A stretch of DNA of 64,000 nt from Bizionia saleffrena (GCF_008086175.1 NZ_VSKM01000002.1:1-64000), one strand, 5' to 3'. Shown: positions 45,783-55,721, numbered from the stretch's first letter. Numbers and translations: made by a program. The notes: a model not told the origin generated them from the sequence alone.

Positions 45783-47003
45783 ATGAAAAAAATTACTTTA
45801 CTTTTTATTTGTGCATTTGCTTTTAGCTTTATAAGCTATGCACAAAACGATTGTGCCTCTGCGCAAGCAGTAACCGCAGGTACAACTACTATTACGGCAA
45901 TTGACGGAACAGCTCCCACACTCATTTGTGATGGAGAACCTGCAGCAACAGCCGGGGAATGGTTCGCTTTTACAGCAACTATAGACGGGGTTTTAAAGGT
46001 AACCTCAGACCTTCCTGCTAATTCAGGTGGAGACACAAACCTACATATTTATTCTGGGACTTGTGGAGCTTTAGTATGTATTGGAGGAAATGACGATGTT
46101 GATCTTGCAGGACAAAATTACCTGTCAGAATTAACGTTTGAGATAACTACAGGTTCGGTTTACTATATTGTATTTGACGACAGATGGGAGGCTACTGGAT
46201 TTGATTTCCAAGTAACAGAAACTGCCGTAAGCTGTAATTATAGTTTACCGTATGCAGAAACTTTTGATGATAATAATACGTTTATGGTGTGTTATGAAAA
46301 AGAAGATGTTGATGGTGATGGCATCTCTTGGATCTCTCAACAGGATTTAGATTTAGATGGAGACGGAACTCCAGAAACGTTTGCTACAAACGGTAACTCT
46401 GCTGCAGGCGCAACTAAAAACGATTGGTTAATTAGTCCGGCGTTTACTTTGGATGCTGGAACTCCTTACGAAGTTGTTAGCCGCTTTAACACTACAGGAG
46501 GCTCAGGAAGCTTAGAAGCGTTTATTATAGACGGACCAACTTATACAGCCAACCAAGTAGCAACTTTGTTCTCTAATGCTAACATTCCTGATGTTACAGC
46601 TTTTGCCGATTTAGAAACTCAAGCTTACGAAGAGATGCATCAATTTACACCTACTTCTACTGGAGACTATCACATAGCTTACCGTAGTTTTGGAGCTGGT
46701 GGAACCGGATTCCTTTTGCTTTTTGATTCTAATATCACATCTACACTGAGTGTCGATGAATTTGCTTCAGATGGGTTCTCTTATTTTTATGATAAAAACA
46801 CAGATGTTTTAAAGTTGGAATCCACAATTCACTCTGGATTTACTGCTATTCAAATTCATAATATTCTAGGACAAGAAATAGTAAACCGACCACTCTCTAA
46901 TAAAACAGAATACATTGACCTATCTAGTTTTCAAGAGGGTGTGCTTCTAACTAAAGTATTTATTGACGGAAAAGTTAAAGTCTTAAAAATCATTAAGCAT
47001 TAA
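45783..47003 (+). CDS. Second secreted T9SS cargo protein, paralogue of the preceding gene
   Basis: A 406-residue protein with signal peptide (about 1-20, ISYAQ), an extra N-terminal domain rich in small residues (DCASAQAVTAGTTTITAIDGTAPT...YYIVFDDRWEATGFDFQV; resembling pre-peptidase beta domains), a cleaved-adhesin-like domain (PYAETFDDNNTFMVCYEKEDVDGDGISW; NDWLISPAFTLDAGTPYEV), and a type A sorting domain at the C-terminus (TAIQIHNILGQEIVNRPLSNKTEYIDLSSFQEG). Signal peptide and sorting domain closely match the upstream gene, so a duplication is likely. Its ligand is unknown. Confidence 0.87.
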   Translation: MKKITLLFICAFAFSFISYAQNDCASAQAVTAGTTTITAIDGTAPTLICDGEPAATAGEWFAFTATIDGVLKVTSDLPANSGGDTNLHIYSGTCGALVCIGGNDDVDLAGQNYLSELTFEITTGSVYYIVFDDRWEATGFDFQVTETAVSCNYSLPYAETFDDNNTFMVCYEKEDVDGDGISWISQQDLDLDGDGTPETFATNGNSAAGATKNDWLISPAFTLDAGTPYEVVSRFNTTGGSGSLEAFIIDGPTYTANQVATLFSNANIPDVTAFADLETQAYEEMHQFTPTSTGDYHIAYRSFGAGGTGFLLLFDSNITSTLSVDEFASDGFSYFYDKNTDVLKLESTIHSGFTAIQIHNILGQEIVNRPLSNKTEYIDLSSFQEGVLLTKVFIDGKVKVLKIIKH

Positions 47004-47024
47004 TTTCTTTACTTTTAAACCACA

Positions 47025-47060
47025 AAAAAAGCGATCAGTGTTACAATTGATCGCTTTTTT
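47025..47060. terminator. Bidirectional terminator between the T9SS cargo gene and rlmN
   Basis: AAAAAAGCGATCA (47025-47037) pairs with TGATCGCTTTTTT (47048-47060). Confidence 0.85.
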
Positions 47061-47081
47061 AATTTATAAAGAACATGTTAT

Positions 47082-48122
47082 TTAACTCTTATTTGCTAAT
47101 TGACCACAAGCCGCATCGATGTCCTTTCCGCGACTTCTGCGCACATTTACAACTATTCTATTTTTTTCTAAGTGATAAATATAATCTTCTATTGCTTGAT
47201 TATCGGCTTGCTGAAATTGGCCATCATCAATAGGGTTATACTCTATAATATTAACTTTACAGGGTACATATTTACAAAACTGAACTAGTGCATCGATGTC
47301 TTTTTGACTGTCGTTAATATCTTTCCAAACTATATATTCGTAAGTAATTTTACGTTCGGTTTTAGCATACCAATATTCTAAGGCTTCTCTAAGATCGGCT
47401 AACGGAAAATGCGCATTAAACGGCATAATTTCTGTTCTTACCTCATCGATTGCAGAGTGCAAAGAGACGGCTAAATTAAACTTAACAGCATCGTCTGCCA
47501 TTTTCTTAATTATTTTAGGCACTCCCGATGTAGACACGACAATGCGCTTAGGCGACATTCCTAAACCTTCTGGCGAGGTGATTTTATCGATTGCCTTAAT
47601 AACATTGTTATAGTTCATTAAAGGCTCTCCCATTCCCATAAACACAATATTGCTTAACGGTCTATCAAAATACAGTCTACTCTCGTTGTCGATAGCAATG
47701 ACCTGATCGTAAATTTCGTCTGAATTAAGATTTCGCATACGTTTTAAACGCGAAGTTGCACAAAATTTACAGTCTAAACTGCACCCTACTTGACTAGAAA
47801 CACAAGCCGTTGTTCGGTTTTCGGTGGGTATTAAAACAGATTCTACAACTAAGTCATCGTGTAAGCGTACTGCATTTTTAACAGTCCCATCGCTACTTCT
47901 CTGCATCGTGTCCACTTTTATGTGATTAATCACAAAATTCTCAGCCAACATCTCACGGGTTTCTAAAGAGACGTTGGTCATATCCTCAAAACTATGAGCA
48001 CCTTTACCCCATAACCATTCGTAAACTTGGTTACCTCTAAAGGCTTTATCGCCTTGTTTTTCGAAGAATGCGCGAAGTTGTTCCTTCGTTAATGCGCGTA
48101 TGTCTTTTTTTTGTTCTGCCAT
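47082..48122 (-). CDS. rlmN: 23S rRNA/tRNA adenosine(2503/37)-C2 methyltransferase
   Basis: A radical SAM enzyme of 346 residues from the ATG at 48122 (MAEQKKDIRALTKEQLRAFF); an upstream extension exists but lacks family similarity. The cluster motif is SSQVGCSLDCKFCATS, with catalytic cysteine in DAACGQL at the C-terminus. It also has NIVFMGMGEPLMNYNNV and RIVVSTSGVPKII. It methylates A2503 of 23S rRNA and A37 of some tRNAs. Confidence 0.95.
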   Translation of the reverse strand: MAEQKKDIRALTKEQLRAFFEKQGDKAFRGNQVYEWLWGKGAHSFEDMTNVSLETREMLAENFVINHIKVDTMQRSSDGTVKNAVRLHDDLVVESVLIPTENRTTACVSSQVGCSLDCKFCATSRLKRMRNLNSDEIYDQVIAIDNESRLYFDRPLSNIVFMGMGEPLMNYNNVIKAIDKITSPEGLGMSPKRIVVSTSGVPKIIKKMADDAVKFNLAVSLHSAIDEVRTEIMPFNAHFPLADLREALEYWYAKTERKITYEYIVWKDINDSQKDIDALVQFCKYVPCKVNIIEYNPIDDGQFQQADNQAIEDYIYHLEKNRIVVNVRRSRGKDIDAACGQLANKS

Positions 48123-48196
48123 AAGTTTTGCAAAAATAGTGAATCGTTTTGCGCTAAACGATTTTTGATTATTTTTTATGATAGTTTTACGTATAA

Positions 48197-48229
48197 AAAA
48201 AGCCTCAACTGATAACAATTGAGGCTTTT
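48197..48229 (-). terminator. Terminator of the queA-ending operon
   Basis: On the minus strand AAAAGCCTCAA pairs with TTGAGGCTTTT (48197-48229) and is followed by a T-run. It likely closes the long minus-strand run that ends with queA. Confidence 0.85.
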
Positions 48230-48249
48230 AGTCTTTTATTTAGAAGTCA

Positions 48250-49299
48250 TTAGATGATTAACATCGCATCTCCATAACTATAAAAATTGTATTTTTCTTT
48301 TACAGCTTCCTCATACGCTTTTTTTACAAAATCGTAACCTCCAAAAGCTGAAGCCATCATTAATAGCGTCGATTTTGGGGTGTGAAAATTTGTAATCATA
48401 CAGTTGGCAATACTAAACTCGTAAGGAGGGAAAATAAATTTGTTAGTCCATCCGTTAATTTCATTTAATGTTGCACTAGAAGACACCGCACTTTCTACAG
48501 CACGCATTGCCGTGGTACCCACTGCACAAATACGTTTTCTTTCTTTTAAAGCTCTGTTTATTCTTTCTACCGTTTCAGGGCCAATAAATACTTCTTCACT
48601 GTCCATTTTATGTTTCGATAAATCCTCAACCTCTACAGGGTTAAAGGTACCTAAACCAACGTGTAAAGTTACTTCAGCAAAATCTACACCTTTAATTTCT
48701 AAGCGTTTTAATAAGTGTTTAGAAAAATGCAATCCAGCAGTTGGCGCTGCTACTGCACCTTCCGTTTTCGCGAAAATGGTTTGGTAGCGCTCTTCGTCTT
48801 GCGGCTCTACGTCTCTCTTTATATATTTAGGAAGTGGCGTTTCTCCTAATTCGTGTAATTTTTTTCTAAATTCTTCATACGATCCGTCGTACAGAAAACG
48901 TAATGTTCTACCTCTAGAGGTTGTATTATCTATAACCTCAGCGACTAAACTTTCGTCTTCCCCAAAATATAATTTATTTCCAATTCTTATTTTACGAGCT
49001 GGATCTACTAAAACATCCCAAAGGCGTTGTTCTTCGTTTAATTCTCTTAATAAAAACACTTCAATTCTAGCTCCCGTTTTCTCTTTGTTACCAAATAAAC
49101 GTGCAGGAAATACTTTTGTATCATTAAGTATCATTACATCCTCTTCATCGAAATAATCTATGATGTCCTTAAACATCTTATGTTCTATGGTTTGCTCTTT
49201 TCGGTTTAAAACCATTAAACGCGATTCATCTCTGTTTTCAGAAGGGTATTCTGCTAATAGCTCTTCCGGTAATTCGAAGCCAAAATGTGATAATTTCAT
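48250..49299 (-). CDS. queA: S-adenosylmethionine:tRNA ribosyltransferase-isomerase
   Basis: A 349-residue enzyme of queuosine synthesis that transfers the ribose of SAM onto preQ1-modified tRNA. Conserved parts include [54 protein letters not shown] and [17 protein letters not shown]. It is the last gene of the minus-strand run beginning with pheA; the gap to aroA is 78 bases. Confidence 0.96.
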   Translation of the reverse strand: MKLSHFGFELPEELLAEYPSENRDESRLMVLNRKEQTIEHKMFKDIIDYFDEEDVMILNDTKVFPARLFGNKEKTGARIEVFLLRELNEEQRLWDVLVDPARKIRIGNKLYFGEDESLVAEVIDNTTSRGRTLRFLYDGSYEEFRKKLHELGETPLPKYIKRDVEPQDEERYQTIFAKTEGAVAAPTAGLHFSKHLLKRLEIKGVDFAEVTLHVGLGTFNPVEVEDLSKHKMDSEEVFIGPETVERINRALKERKRICAVGTTAMRAVESAVSSSATLNEINGWTNKFIFPPYEFSIANCMITNFHTPKSTLLMMASAFGGYDFVKKAYEEAVKEKYNFYSYGDAMLII

Positions 49300-49377
49300 T
49301 TAGTTTGTTTTATATTATGATTACAAATATACAATCTCAAGATAGCCGTTGTCAAGTAAATGACTGATTATTATTTA

Positions 49378-50604
49378 TTAAAATGAAAATCCAATGCGTT
49401 TTAGATCGTCCCAAAATGTAGGATACGATTTAGACACCACCGAAGCATCCTCAATTAGTATTGAAATTTTTAAAGCCAAAGGCGCGAAAGCCATAGCCAT
49501 TCTATGATCGTTGTATGTTGCGATAGAAATACCCCCCGTAAGTTTTTCATTTTTAGACAAATGCAAACGTGAATCCGTCACATCAATTTTACCACCTAGT
49601 TTTTCAATTTCAACTTTAAGCGCCTCTAAACGGTCTGTTTCTTTAATTTTTAAAGTATGAAGTCCAGATAAATCACACTGTAAACCTAAACCCAACGCCG
49701 TTATTGCAATTGTTTGCGCAATATCTGGAGCGTTTACTAAATTAAAAGCAATGACAGTATCTTTCTGTACCGCTCTTGTTTTTGTAAGATTTAATGTATG
49801 ATCTTTAAACTCTGAAGTCACACCAAACTGGTCGTACAATTGTGCTAACACAGAATCGCCTTGCAAGCTTGTTTTTTTATAGGAGTTTAGCGTAATACGT
49901 GTCCCGATTTCACTCAACGCAACGATACTATAAAAATAAGACGCCGAAGACCAATCGGATTCTACTACAATAGTTTGTTTCTTTACAGTTCCTAAGTGCG
50001 GATATACCGTAATTATTTGATTTTCAAATTGCGTTTTAACACCTATTTGCTCTAATAGATGTAGCGTCATTTTTATATAAGGCACCGAAGTGATAGTTCC
50101 CTTTAAAGTTAATTCTAATCCGTTTTTTAATGTGGGCGCGATCAGTAATAATGCCGAAATATACTGACTGCTCACATTGGCTTGTAAGGCAACCTTATGA
50201 TTAGGCAACGTTTTACCAGTAATACGTAACGGCGGAAATCCGTTTTCGGTTATATACTCAATATCCGCTCCCAAGTCGGTTAAAGCATTCACTAAAATGG
50301 CAATGGGACGCTCCGTCATCCGTTGCGAACCGGTTAGCGTTACTGTTCTTTCTTTTAGTGTTGAAAAATAGGCCGTAAGAAAACGCATTGCCGTCCCCGC
50401 GTGATGAATATCGATAACAGCATCTTTTGATGTTAGTGCGCTTAACATTACACTAGAATCGTCTGAATTGGATTGGTTTTCGATGTGCAATTCTGGATAT
50501 AAAGCCTGCAGAAGCAATAAGCGATTGGTTTCGCTTTTAGAGCCCGTAATTTGAACCGCTAACGGTTCTTTTTTTAATTCAGATTTTTTAAGATGAATAT
50601 CCAT
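49378..50604 (-). CDS. aroA: 3-phosphoshikimate 1-carboxyvinyltransferase (EPSP synthase)
   Basis: A 408-residue shikimate-pathway enzyme. Motifs are ITGSKSETNRLLLLQAL, HAGTAMRFLTA, GSQRMTERPIAIL, ESDWSSASYFYSI, IKETDRLEALK and YNDHRMAMAFAPLAL. It makes EPSP, the precursor of chorismate. It sits in the same run as pheA, tyrA and the DAHP synthase-chorismate mutase, giving a functionally consistent cluster. Confidence 0.96.
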   Translation of the reverse strand: MDIHLKKSELKKEPLAVQITGSKSETNRLLLLQALYPELHIENQSNSDDSSVMLSALTSKDAVIDIHHAGTAMRFLTAYFSTLKERTVTLTGSQRMTERPIAILVNALTDLGADIEYITENGFPPLRITGKTLPNHKVALQANVSSQYISALLLIAPTLKNGLELTLKGTITSVPYIKMTLHLLEQIGVKTQFENQIITVYPHLGTVKKQTIVVESDWSSASYFYSIVALSEIGTRITLNSYKKTSLQGDSVLAQLYDQFGVTSEFKDHTLNLTKTRAVQKDTVIAFNLVNAPDIAQTIAITALGLGLQCDLSGLHTLKIKETDRLEALKVEIEKLGGKIDVTDSRLHLSKNEKLTGGISIATYNDHRMAMAFAPLALKISILIEDASVVSKSYPTFWDDLKRIGFSF

Positions 50605-50663
50605 ACTTTATTATGATAGCGTTTCAAACTTTTTTATTTTAAAAAAAACAGAAGAGCAAACGG

Positions 50664-50990
50664 CTATTTTAATTTCTCGTTGTTATGATGACGATCGTGA
50701 TCGCGTTCTGTTTTAATATCTAATTTCTTATCGAAAGCGTCTTGTAAATTAATACCGGTTTGGTTTGCTAAACACAAAACGACAAACATAACATCGGCTA
50801 GTTCTTCGCCTAAATCTTTGTTTTTATCACTTTCTTTTTCGCTTTGTTCGCCGTAGCGTCTGGCTATTATTCGCGCCACTTCCCCTACCTCTTCGGTAAG
50901 TTGTGCCATATTGGTTAATTCATTAAAGTAACGAACGCCGTGGTTTTTAATCCAATTATCGACTTCTAATTGTGCATTTTTAATATCCAT
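50664..50990 (-). CDS. MazG-like nucleotide pyrophosphohydrolase
   Basis: A 108-residue all-helical NTP pyrophosphatase-like protein. The metal-binding residues lie in LTEEVGEVARIIARRYGE and LGEELADVMFVVLCLANQTG (ExxE...ExxD pattern). Such enzymes clean up non-canonical nucleotides. It lies between aroA and dtd in the minus-strand run, with a structured repeat in its upstream gap. Confidence 0.88.
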   Translation of the reverse strand: MDIKNAQLEVDNWIKNHGVRYFNELTNMAQLTEEVGEVARIIARRYGEQSEKESDKNKDLGEELADVMFVVLCLANQTGINLQDAFDKKLDIKTERDHDRHHNNEKLK

Positions 50991-51002
50991 AATACATATT
51001 TT

Positions 51003-51091
51003 GTTTTAGCCCTGATGGAGGCTTTGTTGAAGCTCTCCCTATGGCGATAGCTATTGGGAAGCGACTGCCGAGAGCAGGTTCTAGCTCCTAA
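51003..51091. repeat. Structured intergenic repeat-like sequence
   Basis: This is a GC-richer patch with GCTCTC (starting near 51034) inverted as GAGAGC (near 51071), and a central GATAGCTAT palindrome flanked by CCC and GGG. The form GCCCTGATGGAGG...CGATAGCTAT recalls dispersed intergenic repeats of Flavobacteriia, from memory only. No second copy is visible in the window. Confidence 0.4.
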
Positions 51092-51115
51092 TTATTAGTA
51101 TAAAACGCTAAAAAT

Positions 51116-51568
51116 CTAGTCTTTATTTTTTGTATCTATAAGTATGGTGACTGGGCCGTCGTTGATTAATCCCACTTTCATATCGGCACCAAATTCGCCC
51201 GTTTGGACTGGTTTATTAATAACGTTTTCCATTTGTTTTATGAAATTTTCGTACAACGGAATAGCGATTTCTGGTCGTGCCGCTTTAATATAACTGGGAC
51301 GATTTCCTTTTTTTGTACTAGCAAGAAGCGTAAACTGACTCACAACAATTACCTCGCCATCGATTGCCAATAAGGAGTGATTCATTACGTCGTTCTGGTC
51401 TTCAAAAATACGCAGATTTGCTATTTTTTTCGCCAGCCATTCACTATCGGTGTGATCATCGCTAGCTTCGATACCCAACAATATTAAGAGCCCCGTTTTA
51501 ATGGCTGCCACCTGCGAATTATTGATGGTTACACTGGCTTCTGACACTTTCTGAATTACTGCTCTCAT
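51116..51568 (-). CDS. dtd: D-aminoacyl-tRNA deacylase
   Basis: A 150-residue enzyme that removes D-amino acids and glycine wrongly attached to tRNA. Marks are MRAVIQKVSEASVTIN, SQFTLLASTKKGNRPSYIKAARPE and the cross-subunit GP motif NDGPVTILIDT. It follows rsgA closely (34 bases). Confidence 0.96.
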   Translation of the reverse strand: MRAVIQKVSEASVTINNSQVAAIKTGLLILLGIEASDDHTDSEWLAKKIANLRIFEDQNDVMNHSLLAIDGEVIVVSQFTLLASTKKGNRPSYIKAARPEIAIPLYENFIKQMENVINKPVQTGEFGADMKVGLINDGPVTILIDTKNKD

Positions 51569-51602
51569 TCTATTTTATCCGCACTTTACACACGGTTTAC
51601 TT

Positions 51603-52556
51603 CTACTGGTCTTTTTCCCAAATATCTGTTCTGTAATTTTGATCGTCGCCCTCAATCATTTGCACATAACTGGCATAACGAGAAGCGGCTATTTCATCGC
51701 GATCTAAGGCGGCTTTAACCGCACATTTTGGTTCTTCAATATGCAGGCAGTTATTAAATTTACAGTCTTGTTTTAAGGCAAAAAACTCAGGAAAATAGTC
51801 ACCTATTTCCTCTTTTTCCATATCTACAATTCCGAAGCCTTTAATACCTGGCGTGTCTATAATTTTGGCTCCAAAACTAAGATCGAACATTTCGGCAAAT
51901 GTCGTGGTATGTTGCCCTTGGCTGTGTTGTGTTGAAATGGCTTTTGTTTTTAAATCTAAATTAGGCTCGATAGCATTAACTAAAGTCGATTTACCAACAC
52001 CGGAATGCCCAGTAAACATACTCACTTTGTCTTTCATTAAGCTTTTTACTTGATCGATATTTTTTCCTGTTTTAGCAGAAATACCAATACATTCATACCC
52101 GATTTTACGATAGATATGCGCCAAATACTTCACTTCCATAAAGGTCTCTTCATCGTAAGTATCTACCTTATTAAACAGAATTACTGTTTTTATAGAATAC
52201 GCTTCGGCAGTCACCAAAAAACGATCTATAAAACTGGTAAATGTCGGCGGATTATCGATAGTTACCAATAAAAACACCTGATCGATATTAGAAGCAATAA
52301 TATGGGTTTGCTTAGATAAATTCACCGATTTGCGCACAATATAATTGTAACGGTCGTGAATAATAGAAATAACGCCAGTTTCCTGGTCGCTTTTTGTATC
52401 GAGCTCAAAATCTACATAATCGCCAACAGCAATGGGATTAGTACTTTTTATGCCTTGTAACCGAAATTTTCCTTTTATTCGGCATTCGTAAGTAACACCG
52501 AGTTCGTTTTTTACGGTGTACCAACTTCCTGTAGATTTATATACGAGTCCTGTCAT
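51603..52556 (-). CDS. rsgA: Ribosome small subunit-dependent GTPase A
   Basis: A 317-residue circularly permuted GTPase for 30S maturation. An OB domain (1-70) comes first. The GTPase elements appear in permuted order: NKVDTYD (G4), FTGHSGVGKSTLVNAI (G1), then DTPGIKGFG (G3). The zinc finger is CKFNNCLHIEEPKC (about 275-288). It is placed between the DAHP synthase and dtd, so translation quality genes are embedded in the aromatic operon. Confidence 0.96.
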   Translation of the reverse strand: MTGLVYKSTGSWYTVKNELGVTYECRIKGKFRLQGIKSTNPIAVGDYVDFELDTKSDQETGVISIIHDRYNYIVRKSVNLSKQTHIIASNIDQVFLLVTIDNPPTFTSFIDRFLVTAEAYSIKTVILFNKVDTYDEETFMEVKYLAHIYRKIGYECIGISAKTGKNIDQVKSLMKDKVSMFTGHSGVGKSTLVNAIEPNLDLKTKAISTQHSQGQHTTTFAEMFDLSFGAKIIDTPGIKGFGIVDMEKEEIGDYFPEFFALKQDCKFNNCLHIEEPKCAVKAALDRDEIAASRYASYVQMIEGDDQNYRTDIWEKDQ

Positions 52557-52623
52557 TATTACAAAGATGAAAATTATTGTGCTGTTTTACAACAAAAGGT
52601 TGTAGTTATAAGGTTTTTTTGTT

Positions 52624-53706
52624 TTAACCCTTTATAACTTTTTCTTGATGGTTAATCGATTCTTGGTGAATGGCTTTAAATAGCTTTAAAATAAATTCTT
52701 CACTCAACCCTTTATCTTCTCCTTGAAGCACCATTTTCCCTAAAATCTCATTCCATCGCTTGCTTTGTAAAACAGCAACATTTTTTGATTTTTTAAGAAC
52801 GCCAATACCATCTGCGACTTGCATACGCTTGGCGAGCAAATCGATAATCTGATTATCTACCACATCAATTTTAGCACGGAGATTACTTAAATCGTGATTA
52901 AATTTAGCTTCTGGATCGCTTTCTTTTCTAATCTTCAAATCTATCATCATTTGTACTAAAGCTTTGGGTGTGATTTGCTGTGCGGCATCACTCCAAGCAT
53001 TATCCGGGTCGTAATGTGTTTCGACCATTAAGCCATCGAAATTTAAATCTAAAGCCGTTTGGCAAACATCGAAAACCATATCGCGATTTCCTGTAATATG
53101 CGAAGGATCGTTTATTAAAGGTAAATCGGGAAATCTATTCTGAAATTCGATCGCCAATTGCCATTCTGGAATGTTTCTATATTTTGTTTTTTCGTAAGTT
53201 GAAAACCCACGGTGAATAGCACCTAAGTTTTTTATTCCGGCATTGTGCAATCGCTCAATACCACCTAACCAAAGCGCTAAATCGGGATTTACTGGATTTT
53301 TTACTAATACAATTTTATCTGTTCCTGCTAAAGCATCGGCGAGTTCTTGCATGATAAAAGGGCTCACCGTAGAGCGCGCACCAATCCATAATAAATCGAC
53401 ATCGTGCTCGACAGCCAATTTTACGTGGGCCGCATTAGCGACTTCGGTACAGGTTTTCATTCCGGTTTCTGCTTTTACTTTCTGCAACCATTGTAATCCT
53501 AACGCACCAACCCCTTCAAACATTCCTGGGCGTGTTCGCGGTTTCCAGATTCCAGCTCTAAAATAACTCACATCTGTATTTTTAAGTTCGTGAGCAATTT
53601 TTAACACCTGCTCTTCGGTTTCTGCACTACATGGTCCCGCGATTACTAAAGGATGATCTAAGTTTAAATCGTCTAACCAGGTTCTCATTTCTTTTTTATT
53701 CTTCAT
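52624..53706 (-). CDS. Bifunctional DAHP synthase / chorismate mutase
   Basis: A 360-residue fusion. The N-terminal type I-beta DAHP synthase (to about 260) has VIAGPCSAE, RAGIWKPRTRPGMFEGVG, LVKNPVNPDLALWLGG, IHRGFSTYEKTKYRN and DPSHITGN. The C-terminal AroQ chorismate mutase (about 275-350) has LRAKIDVVDNQIIDLLAKRMQVADGIGVLKK. It makes the first shikimate intermediate and turns chorismate into prephenate; the mutase part probably confers feedback by prephenate or chorismate. Follows tyrA by 24 bases. Confidence 0.95.
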   Translation of the reverse strand: MKNKKEMRTWLDDLNLDHPLVIAGPCSAETEEQVLKIAHELKNTDVSYFRAGIWKPRTRPGMFEGVGALGLQWLQKVKAETGMKTCTEVANAAHVKLAVEHDVDLLWIGARSTVSPFIMQELADALAGTDKIVLVKNPVNPDLALWLGGIERLHNAGIKNLGAIHRGFSTYEKTKYRNIPEWQLAIEFQNRFPDLPLINDPSHITGNRDMVFDVCQTALDLNFDGLMVETHYDPDNAWSDAAQQITPKALVQMMIDLKIRKESDPEAKFNHDLSNLRAKIDVVDNQIIDLLAKRMQVADGIGVLKKSKNVAVLQSKRWNEILGKMVLQGEDKGLSEEFILKLFKAIHQESINHQEKVIKG

Positions 53707-53730
53707 ATCCTTTTCTTTTATTCTTAAGCC

Positions 53731-54585
53731 TTACTGTATACCGCTTAAAATAGTTTTAATGTAATTCGTCTCGTCCATTTCCTTATAAATGCCGTCGAAA
53801 TCGTCATTCTCTAATAGCGATTTAAAACGGGATAAATTACTTATATAGTCGTGTAATGTGTCTATAACATTATCTTTATTCTGTTTAAAAATAGGCGTCC
53901 ACATTGCTGGAGAACTTTTTGCCAATCGTACTGTACTCTCGAAACCACTGCCTGCCATATCAAAAATATCGCGTTCGTTTTTCTCCTTTTCAATGACTGT
54001 TTTCCCTAACATAAAAGCACTTATATGCGATAAATGAGACATATAAGCAATGTGCTTGTCGTGCGATTCGGGATGCATATAACGCACGCGCATTCCTATA
54101 GTCGCAAATAAATTTAAAGCTTTCTCTTGAAGAGTAGCCGCTGTTTTTTCGATTTCGCAAATAATAGTTGTTTTTTGATGAAACAAATTAGGCACAGCCG
54201 CTTTTGGTCCCGAAAATTCGGTGCCCGCAATAGGGTGTATCGCTAGAAAATTTCTTCGCTTAGAATGTGATGCGACTATTTTACAAATACTTGATTTTGT
54301 GGAACCAACATCAACAATTAATCCGAAGTCCGAAATACGATCCAATAACATCGGTAAGAGCATAACAGCAGTATCTACCGGTGTTGCCAAAATGACTAAA
54401 TCGGCCTTTTCAATAGCTTCTATCGATGCTTTTTTATCTATAATACCACGTTCTAAGGCTTCATTAATATGGTGTGCGTTATTATCGATACCATAAATAA
54501 TAATATCGGGACGCTGCTTTTTAATGTCTATCGCTAGGCTGCCGCCAATTAACCCTACTCCAATAATATAAACGGTCTGTATCAT
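53731..54585 (-). CDS. tyrA: Prephenate dehydrogenase
   Basis: A 284-residue NAD-dependent enzyme for tyrosine synthesis. I chose the ATG at 54585 (MIQTVYIIGVGLIGGS), which overlaps the aminotransferase stop as ATGA. The nucleotide loop GVGLIGGSLA, the segment LAIHPIAGTEFSGP and HIAYMSHLSHISAF are typical. There is no fused ACT or mutase domain. Confidence 0.94.
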   Translation of the reverse strand: MIQTVYIIGVGLIGGSLAIDIKKQRPDIIIYGIDNNAHHINEALERGIIDKKASIEAIEKADLVILATPVDTAVMLLPMLLDRISDFGLIVDVGSTKSSICKIVASHSKRRNFLAIHPIAGTEFSGPKAAVPNLFHQKTTIICEIEKTAATLQEKALNLFATIGMRVRYMHPESHDKHIAYMSHLSHISAFMLGKTVIEKEKNERDIFDMAGSGFESTVRLAKSSPAMWTPIFKQNKDNVIDTLHDYISNLSRFKSLLENDDFDGIYKEMDETNYIKTILSGIQ

Positions 54586-55721
54586 AAACGCTGAATTGCA
54601 GTTTGAATATCTTCTAACGGCGCACAAAGAGACAACCGAATGTAGCCATCACCCTGACTTCCGAAAATAAACCCGGGAGCAATAAAAACATCTTTCTTTA
54701 TTAATAACTCATTGATAAATGACTCCGAATCTAATCCTTCTGGTAATTTCGCCCAAACGAAAAGACCTGATGCTTTTTTATTAAAGGTACAGCCTAAACG
54801 TTCTGCCAACTCCCAAACGGCTTCACGACGTTTTTCATATTCGGTATTTAGAGTCGCGAACCAGTCGTCTTGAACTTCTAACGCTTTAATCGCACCTTTT
54901 TGAATACCGTAAAACATTCCAGAATCCATATTGCTTTTTACGTTTAAAATGGCGTTGATATGCTCTTCCGCGCCTAAAACCATACCGACACGCCAACCTG
55001 CTAAATTAAAAGTCTTACTTAGAGAATTCAATTCCAAGCACACGTTTTTTGCACCGTCTACCGCCAATAAGCTTAAAGGTTCATCGTTCAATATTAAACT
55101 ATAAGGATTATCGTTAACCAGCAAAATATTGTGCTTTTTAGCAAAAGCTACTAACGCTTTTAATTGCTGTTTCGAGGCTCTCGCGCCCGTTGGCATATTG
55201 GGGTAATTCACCCACATTAATTTTACTTTCGATAAATCTCTTTCCTCAAGCGCTTCTAGATCTGGGAACCAATTATTAGCAGCCTCAAGTTCATAAAAAA
55301 CAGCTTCAGCTTCTACTAGTTTAGTTACACTAAAATAAGTTGGGTAGCCAGGATTTGGAATTAACACCGCATCTCCTTTATTTAAAAACGCCAAAGAAAT
55401 ATGTAAAACCCCCTCTTTACTCCCCATTAATGGTAGGACTTCAGTTTCAGGGTTTACAGACACCTTAAAATGATTGTGATAAAAATCGCGTATCCCATTA
55501 CGCAATTCTGGCAATCCTTGATAGCTTTGATATGTGTTTGCCGTTTTATCGTATAAACTACTTACCAATGCCGAAACCACTTCTTTTGGCGGTTCTAAAT
55601 CGGGACTACCAATACCTAAATTTATAATCGGTTTTCCGCTAGCTTGTAACGCTCTCACCTCTTTTAATTTAGTCGAGAAGTAGTATTCTTCAATCGTATT
55701 TAATCTGTTTGCTACCTCCAT
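54582..55721 (-). CDS. Class I/II PLP-dependent aminotransferase
   Basis: A 379-residue fold-type I aminotransferase. Marks are INLGIGSPDLEPPKEV, PNPGYPTY, the NYPNMPTGA asparagine loop and the PLP lysine in ELNSLSKTFNLAGWRVGMVLG. It lies between pheA and tyrA, overlapping both (TAATG and ATGA), so it most likely transaminates phenylpyruvate and hydroxyphenylpyruvate, or prephenate. Exact substrate is inferred from context. Confidence 0.9.
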   Translation of the reverse strand: MEVANRLNTIEEYYFSTKLKEVRALQASGKPIINLGIGSPDLEPPKEVVSALVSSLYDKTANTYQSYQGLPELRNGIRDFYHNHFKVSVNPETEVLPLMGSKEGVLHISLAFLNKGDAVLIPNPGYPTYFSVTKLVEAEAVFYELEAANNWFPDLEALEERDLSKVKLMWVNYPNMPTGARASKQQLKALVAFAKKHNILLVNDNPYSLILNDEPLSLLAVDGAKNVCLELNSLSKTFNLAGWRVGMVLGAEEHINAILNVKSNMDSGMFYGIQKGAIKALEVQDDWFATLNTEYEKRREAVWELAERLGCTFNKKASGLFVWAKLPEGLDSESFINELLIKKDVFIAPGFIFGSQGDGYIRLSLCAPLEDIQTAIQRL

